Positions 1 through 11,801 of a DNA stretch of 64,000 nucleotides are shown piece by piece. Source of the DNA: Edaphochlamys debaryana (lineage: Eukaryota; Chlorophyta; Chlorophyceae; Chlamydomonadales). The first letter of the stretch is position 1. Each line of letters opens with the position of its first letter. A model generated the notes under the pieces. It was not told the origin of the DNA and made no database searches. It saw only the letters and a program-made list of their open reading frames with translations. Made by a program: the position numbers and the translations under genes. The stretch covers positions 292,629 to 356,628 of the forward strand of contig JAEHOE010000132.1 in the NCBI GenBank assembly GCA_016858145.1, read 5' to 3'.

Positions 1-138
1 ACACCTGTATTAGCACATGTGGGTCGAAGCGCGTGCCCTTGGGAACGGGGGGGCTCGGACCGTGGCAAGCCCTTCTCCTGCTCCCTCCTCTCACCCCGCC
101 CGTCCCCCTTCTCTCATGATACGCCGTCGCCGCCTCAG

Positions 139-3100
139 GGCAACGGAACCGCCGTGTCCAACGTCCTGGCCTCCGCCCTCGCCTCCGCCGAGGCCTCCGG
201 CAACGCCTCCGCCGCCGCCAGCGCCATCGCCAACGCCGTCGCCGCCGGCGGCAGCCAGGCCGCCGCCTTCAGCGAGGCCGTCGCCAGCGCGGTTGCCTCG
301 GGCGGCTGCGGCGCGCTGGCCAACACACTCGCACGTGGGTGCCGTAGTCCGTTAGGTTATAGTAACCCTACCTGCCGTACCATCGTTGCATTACTAAACG
401 CACGTGGCACTAGCCCACACCATGGGCGGCCTCGGGCGGCTGCGGCGGCACGCAGGCCAAAACGCTTGCACGCGGGCACCCCTGTCGTACTCGTCCTAGC
501 CCCAACCCACATCGGCGTTTAGCTCCCAAACTCCTGGGCTTTGCCCTACCGGCACCTGAACGGCATCTGCCATGCTAAGGCGTCCTCTGGCGACTAAGCG
601 GGCCCCCAGCACTCAAGCGGTGAGCTGCCCCCGCCCAGCGGTCCCAGGCCCTGGGCGGGGGCAGCTCACGGCTGCGTGCGGGGGCTCGCTTAGTCGCCGA
701 AGGTCGACTCTGCGAGACGGCGGGCTGCTTGGCTACATGTGTTCAGGGCTGCTCGTGTAAAGGCCAGGAAAAGCGTAGGCGCGGTAATTAGCCGGCCGGT
801 CGTAGATACGGAACCGAAAGCCCCGGGAGCTGCTTGGCTACATGTGTGGGAGGCGGAGGCTGAGCGGCGGAGCGCGCGGGAGGGACCGGTTGGCGCTGGC
901 TGGCTAGGCTGGCGGCTGGCTGCCCTGCCCTGTTTACGACCTGACTTGCCGTGCTTTGGTACGTGCCTGCCCCGCACGGCCCCCTACTTCTTTGGACTTT
1001 GGCATGCTGAATCTCCTGGGGAGGGCGGGGGACAGCCAGGGTCGGCAAGGAATGGTAGCGGGGATGTGTGGGGGCACTACCGAGAGCGTTATAACCTCCC
1101 CTGCCCCTCGCCACCTTACCCCCCCTCTCCCCCCCCCCGCAGAGGCCGAGGCGCAGGCCGAGGCTGCGGGCAACGGCGATGCCTTCGCCAGCGCCGTGGC
1201 CTCGTCTGAGGCGGTGGCGGATTGCCTGCCGGAGGGGACCCCCGCGGGAGGTGGGTGGGGGGTGGTAGGGGCGCGTGTGGAGCAACCTGAGTCCATCGGG
1301 GTGGGAACGGACGAGCCCGCAGACATGTGTCTGGGAGCTGCCAAGGGCACTACCGGCAGCTGTTCAGCCATGTGGTTCAGCTCCCTGCACATGCGCTAGT
1401 GTGTCCAGCAATCCGCTGTGGTTCACGCACCAAGCCCCTCCCCCAATCCATCCACCCCCGCAGGCACCTCGTCCGTCCCGAGCCCGTCGCCCAGCCCCAA
1501 GCCCAGCCCCTCGCCTTCCCCGTCCCCCAAGCCCTCTCCCTCGCCGTCGCCCTCCCCCAAGCCTTCACCCTCACCCTCCCCATCGCCATCCCCCAAGCCC
1601 AGCCCGTCCCCATCGCCCTCCCCCAAGCCCTCCCCCGCCACCACTTCCTCCACCCCTCCCTCCCCAACTCCCTCTGGTGCCTCTTCCTCCGCCTCCGCCT
1701 CCGCATTTGCATCCGCCGTTGCCTCCGGTAACGCCAACGCCGCCGCCTCGGCCCTCGCCTCGGCCTCCACATCGGGCGGCGCTGCCAATGCCAACGCCAA
1801 CGCCTTTGCGCAGGCGATCGCGCAGGGCGCCTCCACCGGTGAGGTTTGCGGACGACCTGGCAGTTGTGGCGGTTGGTGGTTGGTGGTTGGTGGGGTCGTT
1901 GCGTTGGCAAGAGTGGATGAGGGTTGCGCCAGTTGACTTACTCGGACCAAGGCCTGCTGCTGTCATCGATGTGATTGGGCCGACCCCTTTGACCCTCATC
2001 CCACATTTCCAAACAGCCTCCAGCCCTCCACCCCACCCCACCCCACCCCTTTCCGTCCCCGCAGCTCCCGGCACCACCGCCTCGGTTCAGGTCCAGGGGG
2101 CTCCCATCACCCGCCGCCTTTCCCCAACCCACACCTGCTCCACCCCCCACCCCCCACAACCCCTCTCTCCGCAGCCCCCGGCACCACCGCCTCAGCGGTA
2201 GCTCAGGCCCTGGCCCAGGCGCAGGCCTCCGGCAACGCCGCCGCAGTGGCTCAGGCCATTGCCTCCGCCGCCGCGCAGGGGGGTAGCGCCGCCGCCAGCG
2301 CAGTGGCCCAGGTGGGGGGGGCCGGGGGGGCGGTGCATGGGGGGGGGAGGGCGCCTGGGGGCCCCGGGGGTGGGGCACTGCCGCAAATCCAAGGCTGGGC
2401 GCAGATCAAGGGACGGAAACGTGTAGGAATCCTGCCGTATCCTCCTGCCGTACCATGCTAGAACCCCCCCAACCCACATCCCCAAACCCCCATCATCCAC
2501 ACTCCTCCATGACGGGCCTGGCCCAGGCCATCGGCAACGGCACCTGCCGTGCCCTGCCGTACTACTGTGCGCCGTACCGCGTTAAGATCCACTGATCCAC
2601 ATCCCTCCCCAAACCCCTGCTCCCCTATTCCTCAATCACAGGGCCTGGCCCAGGCCATCGGCAACGGCTCCAGCTCCGCCGCCGCCACCGCTCTGGCGCA
2701 GGCCGCCGCCAACGGCACCGGATCGGCCGCCGCCGACGCCGCGTCGCAGGTGGGGGCGGGGGGGGGCTGCCTGGGATTGTTCTATGGCGGGGCTGGGATT
2801 GGAGGGCTGCCGGGCGTTTGCCTGTTGCGTCCTGGCAGGGACGGGAGCCCAGTACTGTTAGGTGTGGTACGGGGGCACGGGGCCACGTGTGTGTGTGGGG
2901 GGGGGCCGAGGCGTGCAGAAGGTCTTGCATGGGCCAGAGGGGTCTGAGGGCGCTCAAGAGCAGGGTACTGTTGCATGCGCCTTATCGCCTCCTCACCTCG
3001 CTCGTGCCCCCATGCCGCAGGCTATCGCGACGGGCCTGGGTGCGGGGGGCTCCACCGCCTCTGCCACGGCACAGGCGGTGTCTCAGGCTTACTCCCAGGT

Positions 3101-4256
3101 GGGGTGGGGTTTAGGAACTCAGGATTGGGTTTAGGATCGGAGAAGGGTGGTGGGAGGCGTACCTGGTGTTGCAAGGCCTCGTCCCTCAGGAGCCCCCAGT
3201 CCCTCATCACGCTCTCTCCTCCAACCCGCTCCTCTCCTCGCCAACGTCACAACCCCTCGCACCCCACCCCACCGCATCTCGGCAGGGCAACAAGTCCGCC
3301 GTCGCCGCCGCAACCGCCAGCGCCATCGCCCAGGCCCAGTCTGCCGGCAAGGCCTCGGCGGCAGGCCAGGCCATCGCCAGCGCGCTGACGGGCGGCGACC
3401 AGGGCCAGGCCACGGCGTTCTCGGCGGCGATCGCTAATGCGACCGCTGGGGGCTGCGGCGGCGTGTCCCAGGCTCTGGCAGGTGAGACCTCGAGGTGGAT
3501 CTGGATTTGAGTTTGAAGTTTGGATCCAAGTTTGGAACTGGATTTAGGCTGGGCCAGGGGAGACGGGGTGCACCGTGGCGACTTTGCGGCCGGACTCTGC
3601 TGCGGTCGACACCCTTTGCCCTGCTAGGGTACCGTGCGCGCTTCGTGGCTCTGATCTAGGTCCTGCACACACACACACACTTGATGACCTCCCCCGCTCG
3701 CTCCCCTCTTCCGTCTTTCACCCGGCCTGTTCCACCCTGCCCTGCCCCACCCTGCCCACCTCCCTCCTCAGACGCCCGCGCCTCCGCCACCTCCGCCGGC
3801 GAGGCCGACGCCTTCGCCGAGGCCCTGGCCTCCTCCTCGGTGGCCTGCGCCTTCCCCGCCTGCGACCGCCGCTTCACGCCGGCCGACTGCTGCGGCGCGG
3901 GCAACGGGGCGGCGGTGGCGCGCGGCTCCTGCGGCTGCGTGGGGTGAGCACCGGGCTGGGGTTTGGGGGGTTTAAGCTGGGGGTGCAGCCGAAGGTGGCC
4001 GTGTGGAGGGGGGAGGGGCGTGAAAGGGGGGCCCAGGAGTTTGCCGCTACTCGCGGGCCTGCGGGGGCTCGCCCCCCGCGCGCACACACGTGCCAAAACA
4101 CACACGCTTCCCCCCCTTTTCCCCCTTCCCCCCCGCAGTACCTTCTGCCGCTATTCGCTGGTCCGCGGCGACTCCCCCGCCGTGTGGCAGAGCACCTTCG
4201 GCAACCTGCCGGGGCAGCCGGGGCAGGGCAGCAGCTGCGCGTGTGCCGCCGCCTAA
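139..4256 (+). CDS. Silk-like Ala/Ser-rich, Pro-rich extracellular matrix protein (5' partial)
   Basis: Exons with matching phases: 139-334, 1143-1250, 1464-1838, 2175-2311, 2642-2749, 3021-3098, 3286-3481, 3772-3943, 4139-4256 (TAA); about 495 residues visible. The 5' end lies outside the window. Most exons encode low-complexity Ala/Ser/Gly/Gln repeats (units like ASGNASAAASAIANAVA and AQAIASAAAQGG). Exon 1464-1838 carries an SPSPSPKPSPSPSP tract, the substrate type for prolyl hydroxylation and arabinosylation in volvocine cell-wall glycoproteins. The last two exons encode a Cys-rich domain of about 80 residues with CAFPACDRRF, ADCCGAG, GSCGCVGTFCRYS and CACAAA-stop, probably a disulfide-bonded cap. 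A role in cell wall or matrix is inferred from composition. The alternation of Ala-rich repeats with a Cys-rich end resembles silk fibroins, but I see no homology to spidroin terminal domains. Introns contain partial copies of exon edges (425-445, 2061-2090, 2514-2542). Confidence 0.7.
296..445 (+). repeat. Exon-edge duplication in first visible intron
   Basis: The exon segment at 296-316 (gcctcgggcggctgcggcg) recurs at about 427-445 inside the following intron, without a usable reading frame. This is one example of the pattern described in the findings. Confidence 0.55.
589..697. repeat. 109-bp imperfect hairpin in intron
   Basis: Left arm ggcgactaagcgggccccc (589-607) pairs with the segment ending at 697. 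A second block at 620-636 (gtgagctgcccccgccca) pairs with 651-668. The stem is about 40 bp with a short loop around 640-650. It could be a MITE-like element or a foldback transcript (small-RNA precursor type); the sequence alone does not decide. Confidence 0.7.
743..828 (-). mobile_element. SINE-like short element, copy 1 (19-bp target-site duplication)
   Basis: An 86-bp insert is flanked by a perfect 19-bp direct repeat, gctgcttggctacatgtgt at 724-742 and 829-847. Read on the minus strand it contains GGTTCCGTATCTA, CCGGCCGGCTAAT, GCGCCTACGCTT and ends GAGCAGCCCTGA. The same core occurs at 22056-22160 and 23459-23528. A shared 3' end, variable 5' end and long target duplication fit target-primed reverse transcription (SINE or 5'-truncated LINE). 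It lies in an intron of the silk-like gene. Confidence 0.7.
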
Positions 4257-6338
4257 GCCGGCTTGCCTGCCCTGGAGTTACAGCAGCTGAGTGGCTGGGC
4301 AGCCCCTGAGTAGGCTCCTATAAGACTCCAGCGGATGCTTTCTTGGATGTGGGGGCCCAGCCGGCCTGCTGTTGCGAGGGGCCGTTGGTTAGCGATCGTT
4401 CTGGGCGTGGACTTGTGTTGCGTGCGCATTAGTGGTTGCGCGCACAAGCGAGGCGTGCATGTGTTGCTCAGGGGCATCGGAGCCGACAGCTGTTGCGGTC
4501 TCGAGATGGGGATGGTCGATGCGGCATGTGGGGGTGGATGGGTGGCGATGGGGGTGTGTTTGCAGAGGGCGATTCGTATGCAGGTAGCGCGTCGGAAGGC
4601 TTCTGGCTCTCCGCCCTGTGCCCTCTTGTAACGCCCCGTGCACCGTGCACCGTGACCTGTGCCCGTACTCGTGTACACTCGAACTGTTCACTCTGGGGTG
4701 CGTGTCTTTCTGCCCGCCACGGCTGGCGCGGACATGTGAGCACCGGCAGGTGCCGTGTTTAGTTCCCGGCATGCATATGATATCAGGATCGACCAGCTTG
4801 CCTCATTTTGGGGGGCCGGGCGGGGCCTGCCGGGGCAGGCGTAGGGGGGCCGGGGCAGGCTGATGGCCAGCGGCCCGGTACACCCGTGTACAGGGATCCT
4901 TGGGGGGCGCACTACCGTGGCACGGTACAGGCGAGTTATGAGTGACCAAGCAAGGCGCTGCAGTACCGGGCAGTACAGACGCCATGCAACTGCATACTGC
5001 ACGGGCGCTGCCGTACATGATGCGAGTGGGCGGAGGCGCGTGGGAGCGGCGGTGCGTGGGGGGCGGGGGGAGGGAAGCGGCTGAGCCTACCTGCTGTGCT
5101 GAGCCTGCTGTGCTCCGCGCCTCCGCCACGCAGGCCGGGTGGGGCGATACCAGGTAGGGCGATACCGGGCAGCTAGACGCTGGCACAGACATGACAGGCT
5201 GCGGCAGTGCGGTGGGGTGCGGAGCGGTGCGGTGCCCGGGTGCGGGAGCTCTTGACAGAAGGAGGGCTCGACCGATTGCAGGTAGAACAGCACCTACCCG
5301 CAGCGGGAAGAGACAAGGGAGTATTCCATTCGTTACACTCCGGACCGGACCGGACCGGACCAGGCTCGATGGCCACAGCGCGTGTGGGGCTGCTCCTTCA
5401 CTTCTCACGCGCTGGCCCCGCGCCCACCCGCCACCCCCCACCCGCCCCCACCCCCACTTCACACTCCCGCCCCCTATGCCCAGCCGCTAGCAGACCTTAC
5501 TTGTGCAGGATTGACATTTTAATTAGCCAGGCCTATCGGGCGCGCAGTGCTTTCGGGGCGCGCCTGCTCTCCCACAAGGACCTGACGCTATCTATCTACC
5601 AATGCCCCCGCCTTCTTGCCAGTACCCGCATTTATCAGTACCCGTGTCCGTACCTCCCTTTCCAGTACGCACCCTCATCAGTACACTCTTCAGTATCCTG
5701 TCCTACCGCGCGCGGCTATCGGTCCTATCCTCTCCCCCACCGCCAGTCGTCCTGCTCTGACCTCCAAGCCTCGGGCAGCCATGGCCCCAACGCCGAGCGC
5801 AGCCTGGACCCAAGTGTTTGCGAGGGACCCAGCAAGGACCCAGCAGCAGCAGGCGAGGAGAGGACCTCGTCTAGCACCCGGCGAGGCTTGGGCGGCGTGC
5901 GGATCCGCCAGGGCTTGAGGCCTATCGCTTCGGTCAGCTCGGGCGCGGGCCTGTGGACGGATGCAGGGGGTGCAGCGTGGGACCGGGGTGGGACCGGGAT
6001 GGGCTGACGGGACTACGGGATAGGGGACGTGAGCACGTATGTATGGGGGCAAGTAAGGGTGGGTGCTTGGGTAGGATGAGGAGCACTGCTCGCTGCTGAG
6101 AGGGATCGCCAGATTGCACGCGTGATGAGTGGTCCCGTGTCCTCTATCCGCCGTGCCCTGCTCCCCTGGGCCCGACCCTTGCCCCGGCCTAAGCCCTGGC
6201 CCCCAAGCCCTGGCCCCCTAAGCCCTGTCTCCACCGGTACGTGTCGACTTGCATGGATGGAACCTAGTAGTGGGCTTGCTTCCCCTGCCCCTGTCCCTTC
6301 CTCCCCGACCAGGCTCCCACCCACCCAGGCCCCCCGGC
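4257..6338. other. Intergenic region between convergent genes
   Basis: No supported gene. It holds the 3' flank of the silk-like gene and the downstream region of the GT61 gene, a short (gaccg)n-like run near 5342-5363, and several GTAC-centred palindromes (about 4870-5020). A TTACA (TGTAA on the minus strand) at 5333-5337 could serve the GT61 transcript, but the distance (about 1 kb) is long. Confidence 0.5.
4627..4631 (+). terminator. Putative poly(A) signal TGTAA
   Basis: TGTAA is the usual chlorophyte polyadenylation signal. This is the first one noticed downstream of the stop at 4256, implying a 3' UTR of roughly 390 nt. Confidence 0.4.
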
Positions 6339-9300
6339 TCACCGCATGCTGCCCCCCGGCTCCACCAGCCACATGAGATCGTTCTTCACCACAGCCTCCT
6401 CGTACAGATCCACGCTGCCCTTGATCTGTACGGCGGATCAGCATGGGAAGGTCATGAGGTCAGGGGGCACAGGACAAGGCGTCAGGGCGACTCTCCATCG
6501 GGAGCGAGAGACTGAGGTGGAGCGGCAGAGCTATCTAGATGGCGGCGGCGGGCACCCAGCAATAAAGCGCACATGGATCCATCCTGCCGCTAGGATCCGC
6601 GCGTGCATGGATCCGCGCGCACCTGCAGGATCCGCTCCAGGGGCGTTTTGAGCATGGGCCACTTGAGGTGCACGTGCCGGTCCCGAGCCGCGAACGCGCC
6701 CCCCTCCAGCCCCGCCGCCTCCTGCTCCCCCGGCGGTGACAGCTCTGGGTCGTCCACGCACAAGCCCCAGAAGAAGTAGTGCTCGTACTTGCTCTGGTGC
6801 GCAATCTGTGCACAAGGCAGTTAGAAAGGTGGCAATCTAATGCACGCACCAACAGCGAAGGCTCCCCACTGCACGCACTACATAACCCTCCCGTCCCCCC
6901 GCGCCCCGAGCGAGTCCGCCCTGCTGCGTACGTCTGCCCGTCCGTCCACCCTGGCTCACCGTCGGCTGCCACTGGTTGGGCCACCCGCCGTGCTTGGTTC
7001 CGAACTCCCGCGGCCGGACCTCGAGCAGGGAGCTGCGCCGGGGCATGAAGGCGGCGTTCATGGCTGCGGGGGTGTGTGGGGGTGGGGAGGGAGGGAGGGA
7101 GGGAGGGAGGGGCAGGAAAGTTGGGCTGCGTGTGGGAGGGGAGGGGTGGGGAGGGGTGGGGAGGGGTGGGGAGGGGTGGGGAGGGGTGGGGAGGGGTGGG
7201 GAGGGGTGGGGAGGGGTGGGGAGGGGTGGGGAGGGTTAGGCAGGGTTAGGGGGTCCGCATCCAGATGCAAGGAGAGTGAAGGAACGGCGGCCAGGGTGCG
7301 CGGTGCAATGTTCGCTCAGAATGCACCACGGCGGAGAGCAGCCCCGCCGGCCCCAGTTTGATCCAGCTCCAGATCTAGCACATCGGCACCCAGATCCAGA
7401 TCCCGACGACCCAGATAAATTCAACCCCATGTCCAGAACACGACCCCGCGCCCGCTCCACGCACCTCCCGCTCCGTGGAAGGCCACGAGCACGTCTGCGT
7501 CCCCCACGGCCCTCAGGTCCTCCACCAGGGAGGCACCGAACGTGTGCAGCCGGCACTCCACCTTGATCTGCCGCCCATCGGGGCCGGGCAGCGGCGCCGC
7601 GGAGTTGCATTCCTGCGGGAGCGAGGGCGGGAGCATGATACGTCTAAAGAGAGTTGCGGGATGAAGACACTCGTAAGGCCGACTACCGCTGCGTGCGGTT
7701 AGGTCGCAGGTAGGTCCTACAGGTGTCTCGCTAGTCTCTGCCGTCGCGATGGACTCTTGCACGCACGCAAATGTGCCTTCCATCCGGGCAGCCTCTACCG
7801 AGGGGCCAGCCAGGGTTCGAGCTATCTAGCAGGCCATCGCCTGCCCAGAGCCCACCAAGCCACCACCCACCCACCCACCCTGAGCAGCTCATCCGAGTGC
7901 AGGAACTGCCGCGTGCCGCCGTACGGCCGGTGCTCGATGAGCACTTTGATCGTGTTGGGGGGGTTTGTGACGTTGGAGTGCCAGCGAGGACCCTGTGGGA
8001 AGGAAGCCGGCGGGGTGCAAGTCACGCGTGCAACAGCAGGTAGGGGGCAGGCCGTGGGTTTATTTCTGTACAGAACACATGTGGGCAAGGCTTGGCTTGG
8101 CTGCCGTCGGCGGGGCCATCAGAGGGCTGGGCGGCCCCGTCCCACCCGCCCATGTGAGCCTGTTCCGCACGGAATGGAAAGACTGATCTCTGCAGGAAAG
8201 TGAACTTGCCTTGGGCGGGGGGCCGCCGGGCTTTGCGGCGTAGTACTCGTAGATGTCCTCCGCCGTACGCACGACCTCGGGGTAGCTCCCGCCCTGTACG
8301 ACACACGTGCGGCAAGGTTGCATGTGAGGTGTACTGAGGTGTGCTGGGGTACGCATACGAGCTAGCACGGCAGTCAGCCGCCCCCAAGCAACACGTGCGC
8401 ACCTGTAGCCTGCCCACGATCATGCGCTCAAAGCAGCGCACCGCCACGCCCTCCGCCGTGTGGTTACTGGGGGTGCCCTCCGGCAGGGGCCGGGAGAACT
8501 CCCGCCACGTGGTGGGCTCGTAGCTGCGGGCCAGCGGGGGGCGGTACGACAAGCCATGTGGTTGTACGACAGGTGCTGTACTGCACATTCGCGGCAGCTC
8601 ACTTCATGGCCAAGGGGGCGGGATCATTGCTCTTGAGTGGTACTCCCTGAGTCCCTTGCAGGGGGGGGCATATCTGCGTACGACAAGTGCTGTACGACAG
8701 GTGCACATGTCTGTACGGCAACTCACATGGAGAGGGGCCGCAGGAGATCGATGTTGAACGGGTCGGCGGGCATATTCGGCGGCAAGCCCACCAAATACGT
8801 CATGTTACGGCTCAGCGCCTTGATCTCCTGATGTAACGGATGATCACGCGTTTGGGAGTGAGCATGGGACGACGGCGGATGTCGGCGGTTCGAGGGTCCT
8901 TGGGCCTTAGGGGCGGCATCTAGAAACCCCGGCTAAGGCCCCGGCCTTCAGGGCCTGATGACTCTCCATCAACAGCCGGACACCCTAGGAGCCCCTGCTG
9001 CAAACCCCCTCACTCTCCGATAGGGGGGGCCATTAAGCACCGCTCGCGGGGGCTGCACCACCCCTTACAAGGGACGGCCTGTCCCCTACCGGTGCCGGTA
9101 CGCAACCCTGCTGGGAGCCCCCGCCAAACCCCACACCTGCACCAGCAGCTTCCTTTCCCTCCCCATGGCTGGATGTGGACCGATACGTGCGCTTGCCTGG
9201 AATCGGTGGATGATGCTGGGCGTGCGGATAAAGTACTCGCTGCAGGGTTCAGGCCGAGGATAGGGGCACACGTCAGGGTGGGTGGGCATCGTTTGCTCAA

Positions 9301-11801
9301 CCGCCCGCGTCGGCGGGCGCCCAACATGCATGCGCAGAGGCCCCACGCCTGCCTCGAGCCCCCGAAGGCAGGGAGGGGCGGGCGGACACGTCCGAAGTCA
9401 CGAATGCCTCCTTGTTGCCCCCTCAATCACTCCCCCCCACCGTACGCCCCTGCTCACCCAAAGTTGTGTGGCCAGTGGCAGTAGGTCAGGACCGGAACCG
9501 TGCACCTGCGGCGGCGGGCGGAAGCAAGGCACGGGCGGGCGGCGGGTTGGCCGGGGAGGGGGCTCCAGCAGGGCGTCACTTTGCATGTCGCTCGCCATGG
9601 CGTCCCGTGTTCCCAATACCCGGCTACCACTAAACACATCCACACACACACACACACACACACGGGGCGTCTCAGTGCGTGTGCTTCCCGGGATACGCCC
9701 GGGGCGACTGGCAGACGGCCGTCACGTTGAGTGCACATGCATCTATCTGCCAGTACGGATCGACTCACCCCGAGAACTTGGGCTTTGATGCGACCTCCTG
9801 TTATGGGTGCACACAGAGAATGGGTGTGAGGTTACAGAGTCAGCTGCCCGGTGCCCTCGCGTTATGCAGATATGCACAGGGGCCCCTCTGTTCCCCGACC
9901 TCTCCTCACCTCCCTGGCCCGCCTACCTCACCCCACCGTCGCTCGCTTCCCTGCCGCGTCCCCTGGCTTGCACTCCCGCACCCATCAAGCGAATGCACGC
10001 ACGCATGCGGCTCATTGCACGCTCACTCTTTCCGTGGGATACCGGATGTTGAGCTGGTACGGCAGGCGGTGGTGGTTCGAGGTGTGTACGGCGTTGGGTA
10101 GGTCCAGGCTGTGCTGCGTGGCGTTCCCCACGTGGTGGGGGAGGCCATCCTCCACGGCCTGAGGGCGGCAGGGGGGCCGCAGGTGTGTGAGGTTCATGCA
10201 AGGAGCTGTGGACCGCGCTGGGGACGTCTTGCGAGGCTGTGCTGTGTGTGGCTAGCGTTAGCCGAGCGAGCCACGTGTCGCCAATCAAGGAATCAACCCT
10301 GGCCCTTCGATTGGCACCGGAGCTGGCCCGACTCACTTTTCGGACCAGGTCGTACGGCGCGTGCCTGAGGGCAGCGAGCGAGAGGGCGGGTGCGGGGTGC
10401 GATTTATAGTGAATGGGAGAGCATGGGTCGGAGGCTTCAACCGTCGCGCCAGACGCTCGAGGGCACAAGGCAAGGCCCCCCCCCCCCCGCTGGTGTGACG
10501 GTGAAGCCCAGCCCTGCCATGCACTGTCCCACAGCTACGGTGGCCCCAAGGAACGGACTCCTCCAAGCAAGCTCCGGGACGGATGTACGGCACCCTACCT
10601 GAACATGTACCTGGAGGAGCAAGGGAGCGGGCATTGATGAGATGAGGTTATGCTCCTAGGGTACGTACCGGCACGCGAGCCACCCCATTCCCCAGCGGGG
10701 CAGACACCACTGCACTCCCAGCTGCTAGCGGCGGCTTTCCACTCACTGTATCGCGCTGAGGTCAACTCGCGGGGTCTTCTCCCCCGTGGGATCCAGCCCC
10801 ACGACCTGCGGGTAGTGCGGGGGCCGGGTCCGCAGGATCAGTGGCTATGCCGATCAATACGAGGATACGGGGTTGGCCGTACGGTCGAATCAAGGCAGCG
10901 CGGCCGGGGCGGAGCACCGCGCGGCGCCTGCTCTGCCTGACATGCCAGCGTACGTAGCTGCCTTGCGTGCGGTGCCCTCAACAGTTAAGTGATAAAACGG
11001 GCCCGGGTGCACGTTCCGTGCCTTCGCCCACTGGGGCCCCCAGCGGAGTCACTGCCGAGGGGCGTGCCTGGGGTGAGCGTGTGGAGCGTGCCGCTTCGCC
11101 GCCGCCCGTGAAGCAGCCCCACGCCCCCGTCCAAAGCACGCGGGCACCCCCCTGCTTGATGGGGACCCTAGCTACAGCAGCGACAGATGTACAGCACTGC
11201 ACCGAACGCAGTTGTGTACGGCCTTCCCCTGCTGGGCACGGCGGGTGCCCACCGGTCCCTCAGTACGTCACGTGTGCGTGTCGGTACCACAATACCGTAC
11301 GGCACGGACCTGGGGGTCGTACACCACGATGCTCTCGTCCTCCACGCACACGTCGTTGAAGACCCACCACCATGACTCAAACATGGATCCCTGTGTCGTA
11401 CAAACATACAGCAGGATGCGAGAGGATGGGCGGGGATGGGGGAGGAACTGGGAAGGTGAGGGCGGGGCCCCTAGGGTTCTGACAGGAGGGGTGGGCTCGG
11501 GCGGGGGGGGGGAAATGTCCGCTTGCCCGGCCCAGAAAACCAAAACCCTAAATGCCCTCAAGTTGTTGCAGAGCCCCGGCAAGCAAGACCCCACCTTGAT
11601 CCCTTCCAGCCACTCCGCTGGAAACTCAGTATACGGGCAGTCCGCCGAGGCCCCGACGCCCGACTGGAAGGCCTCCGCCGCGACCGCGCCGTGCCTTCCG
11701 AGCAGAGTGCAAGCCACCAACGCCCATACAAGCGTAAACCATGGGCGTTTAGACAAGCGGTGCGAGCTCCGTCTGGAAGCCCGGGCAAATCCACGATTCA
11801 T
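6339..11801 (-). CDS. GT61/DUF563-family glycosyltransferase, type II membrane protein
   Basis: Sixteen exons, all phases consistent, 522 aa: 11801-11595, 11390-11310, 10805-10747, 10364-10337, 10158-10027, 9797-9769, 9505-9458, 9239-9197, 8827-8727, 8523-8403, 8293-8210, 7992-7879, 7612-7465, 7063-6960, 6805-6623, 6425-6339. The N-terminus has Arg/Lys residues followed by a hydrophobic signal anchor at about residues 20-36 (WFTLVWALVACTLLG), as expected for a Golgi enzyme. The C-terminal half carries the DUF563 pattern: EGVAVRCFERMIVGRLQ, then DADVLVAFHGAGAMNAAFMP and SLLEVRP (residues about 390-415). GT61 enzymes transfer pentoses or GlcNAc to glycans or EGF domains; acceptor and sugar here are unknown. 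Introns after exons 8 and 11 use GC-AG splice sites (gcaagc, gcaagt). The stop TGA overlaps a consensus donor (CGGTGAGC), so a further 3' exon cannot be excluded. Confidence 0.85.
7136..7250. repeat. Microsatellite (ggggtgggga)n
   Basis: About ten near-perfect copies of a G-rich decamer inside a GT61 intron, preceded by (gagg)n at 7087-7110. The G-runs could form quadruplexes on the plus strand. Open frames across it are artefacts of the repeat. Confidence 0.9.
9642..9663. repeat. (AC)n microsatellite
   Basis: Dinucleotide run of about ten AC units in a GT61 intron. Confidence 0.9.

Noticed and set aside
2065..2096. Possible extra exon of the silk-like gene (APGTTASVQ)
   Set aside because: It duplicates the start of exon 2175-2311 and lacks a good donor; treated as an exon-edge copy.
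1275..2201. 308-codon Pro/His-rich frame on the plus strand
   Set aside because: Out-of-frame reading of the SPKP exon and adjacent introns; the exon model in the other frame has proper splice sites and phases.
7058..7270. Open frames rich in Pro/Ser or Gly over the G-rich microsatellite
   Set aside because: Simple-sequence artefact inside a GT61 intron.
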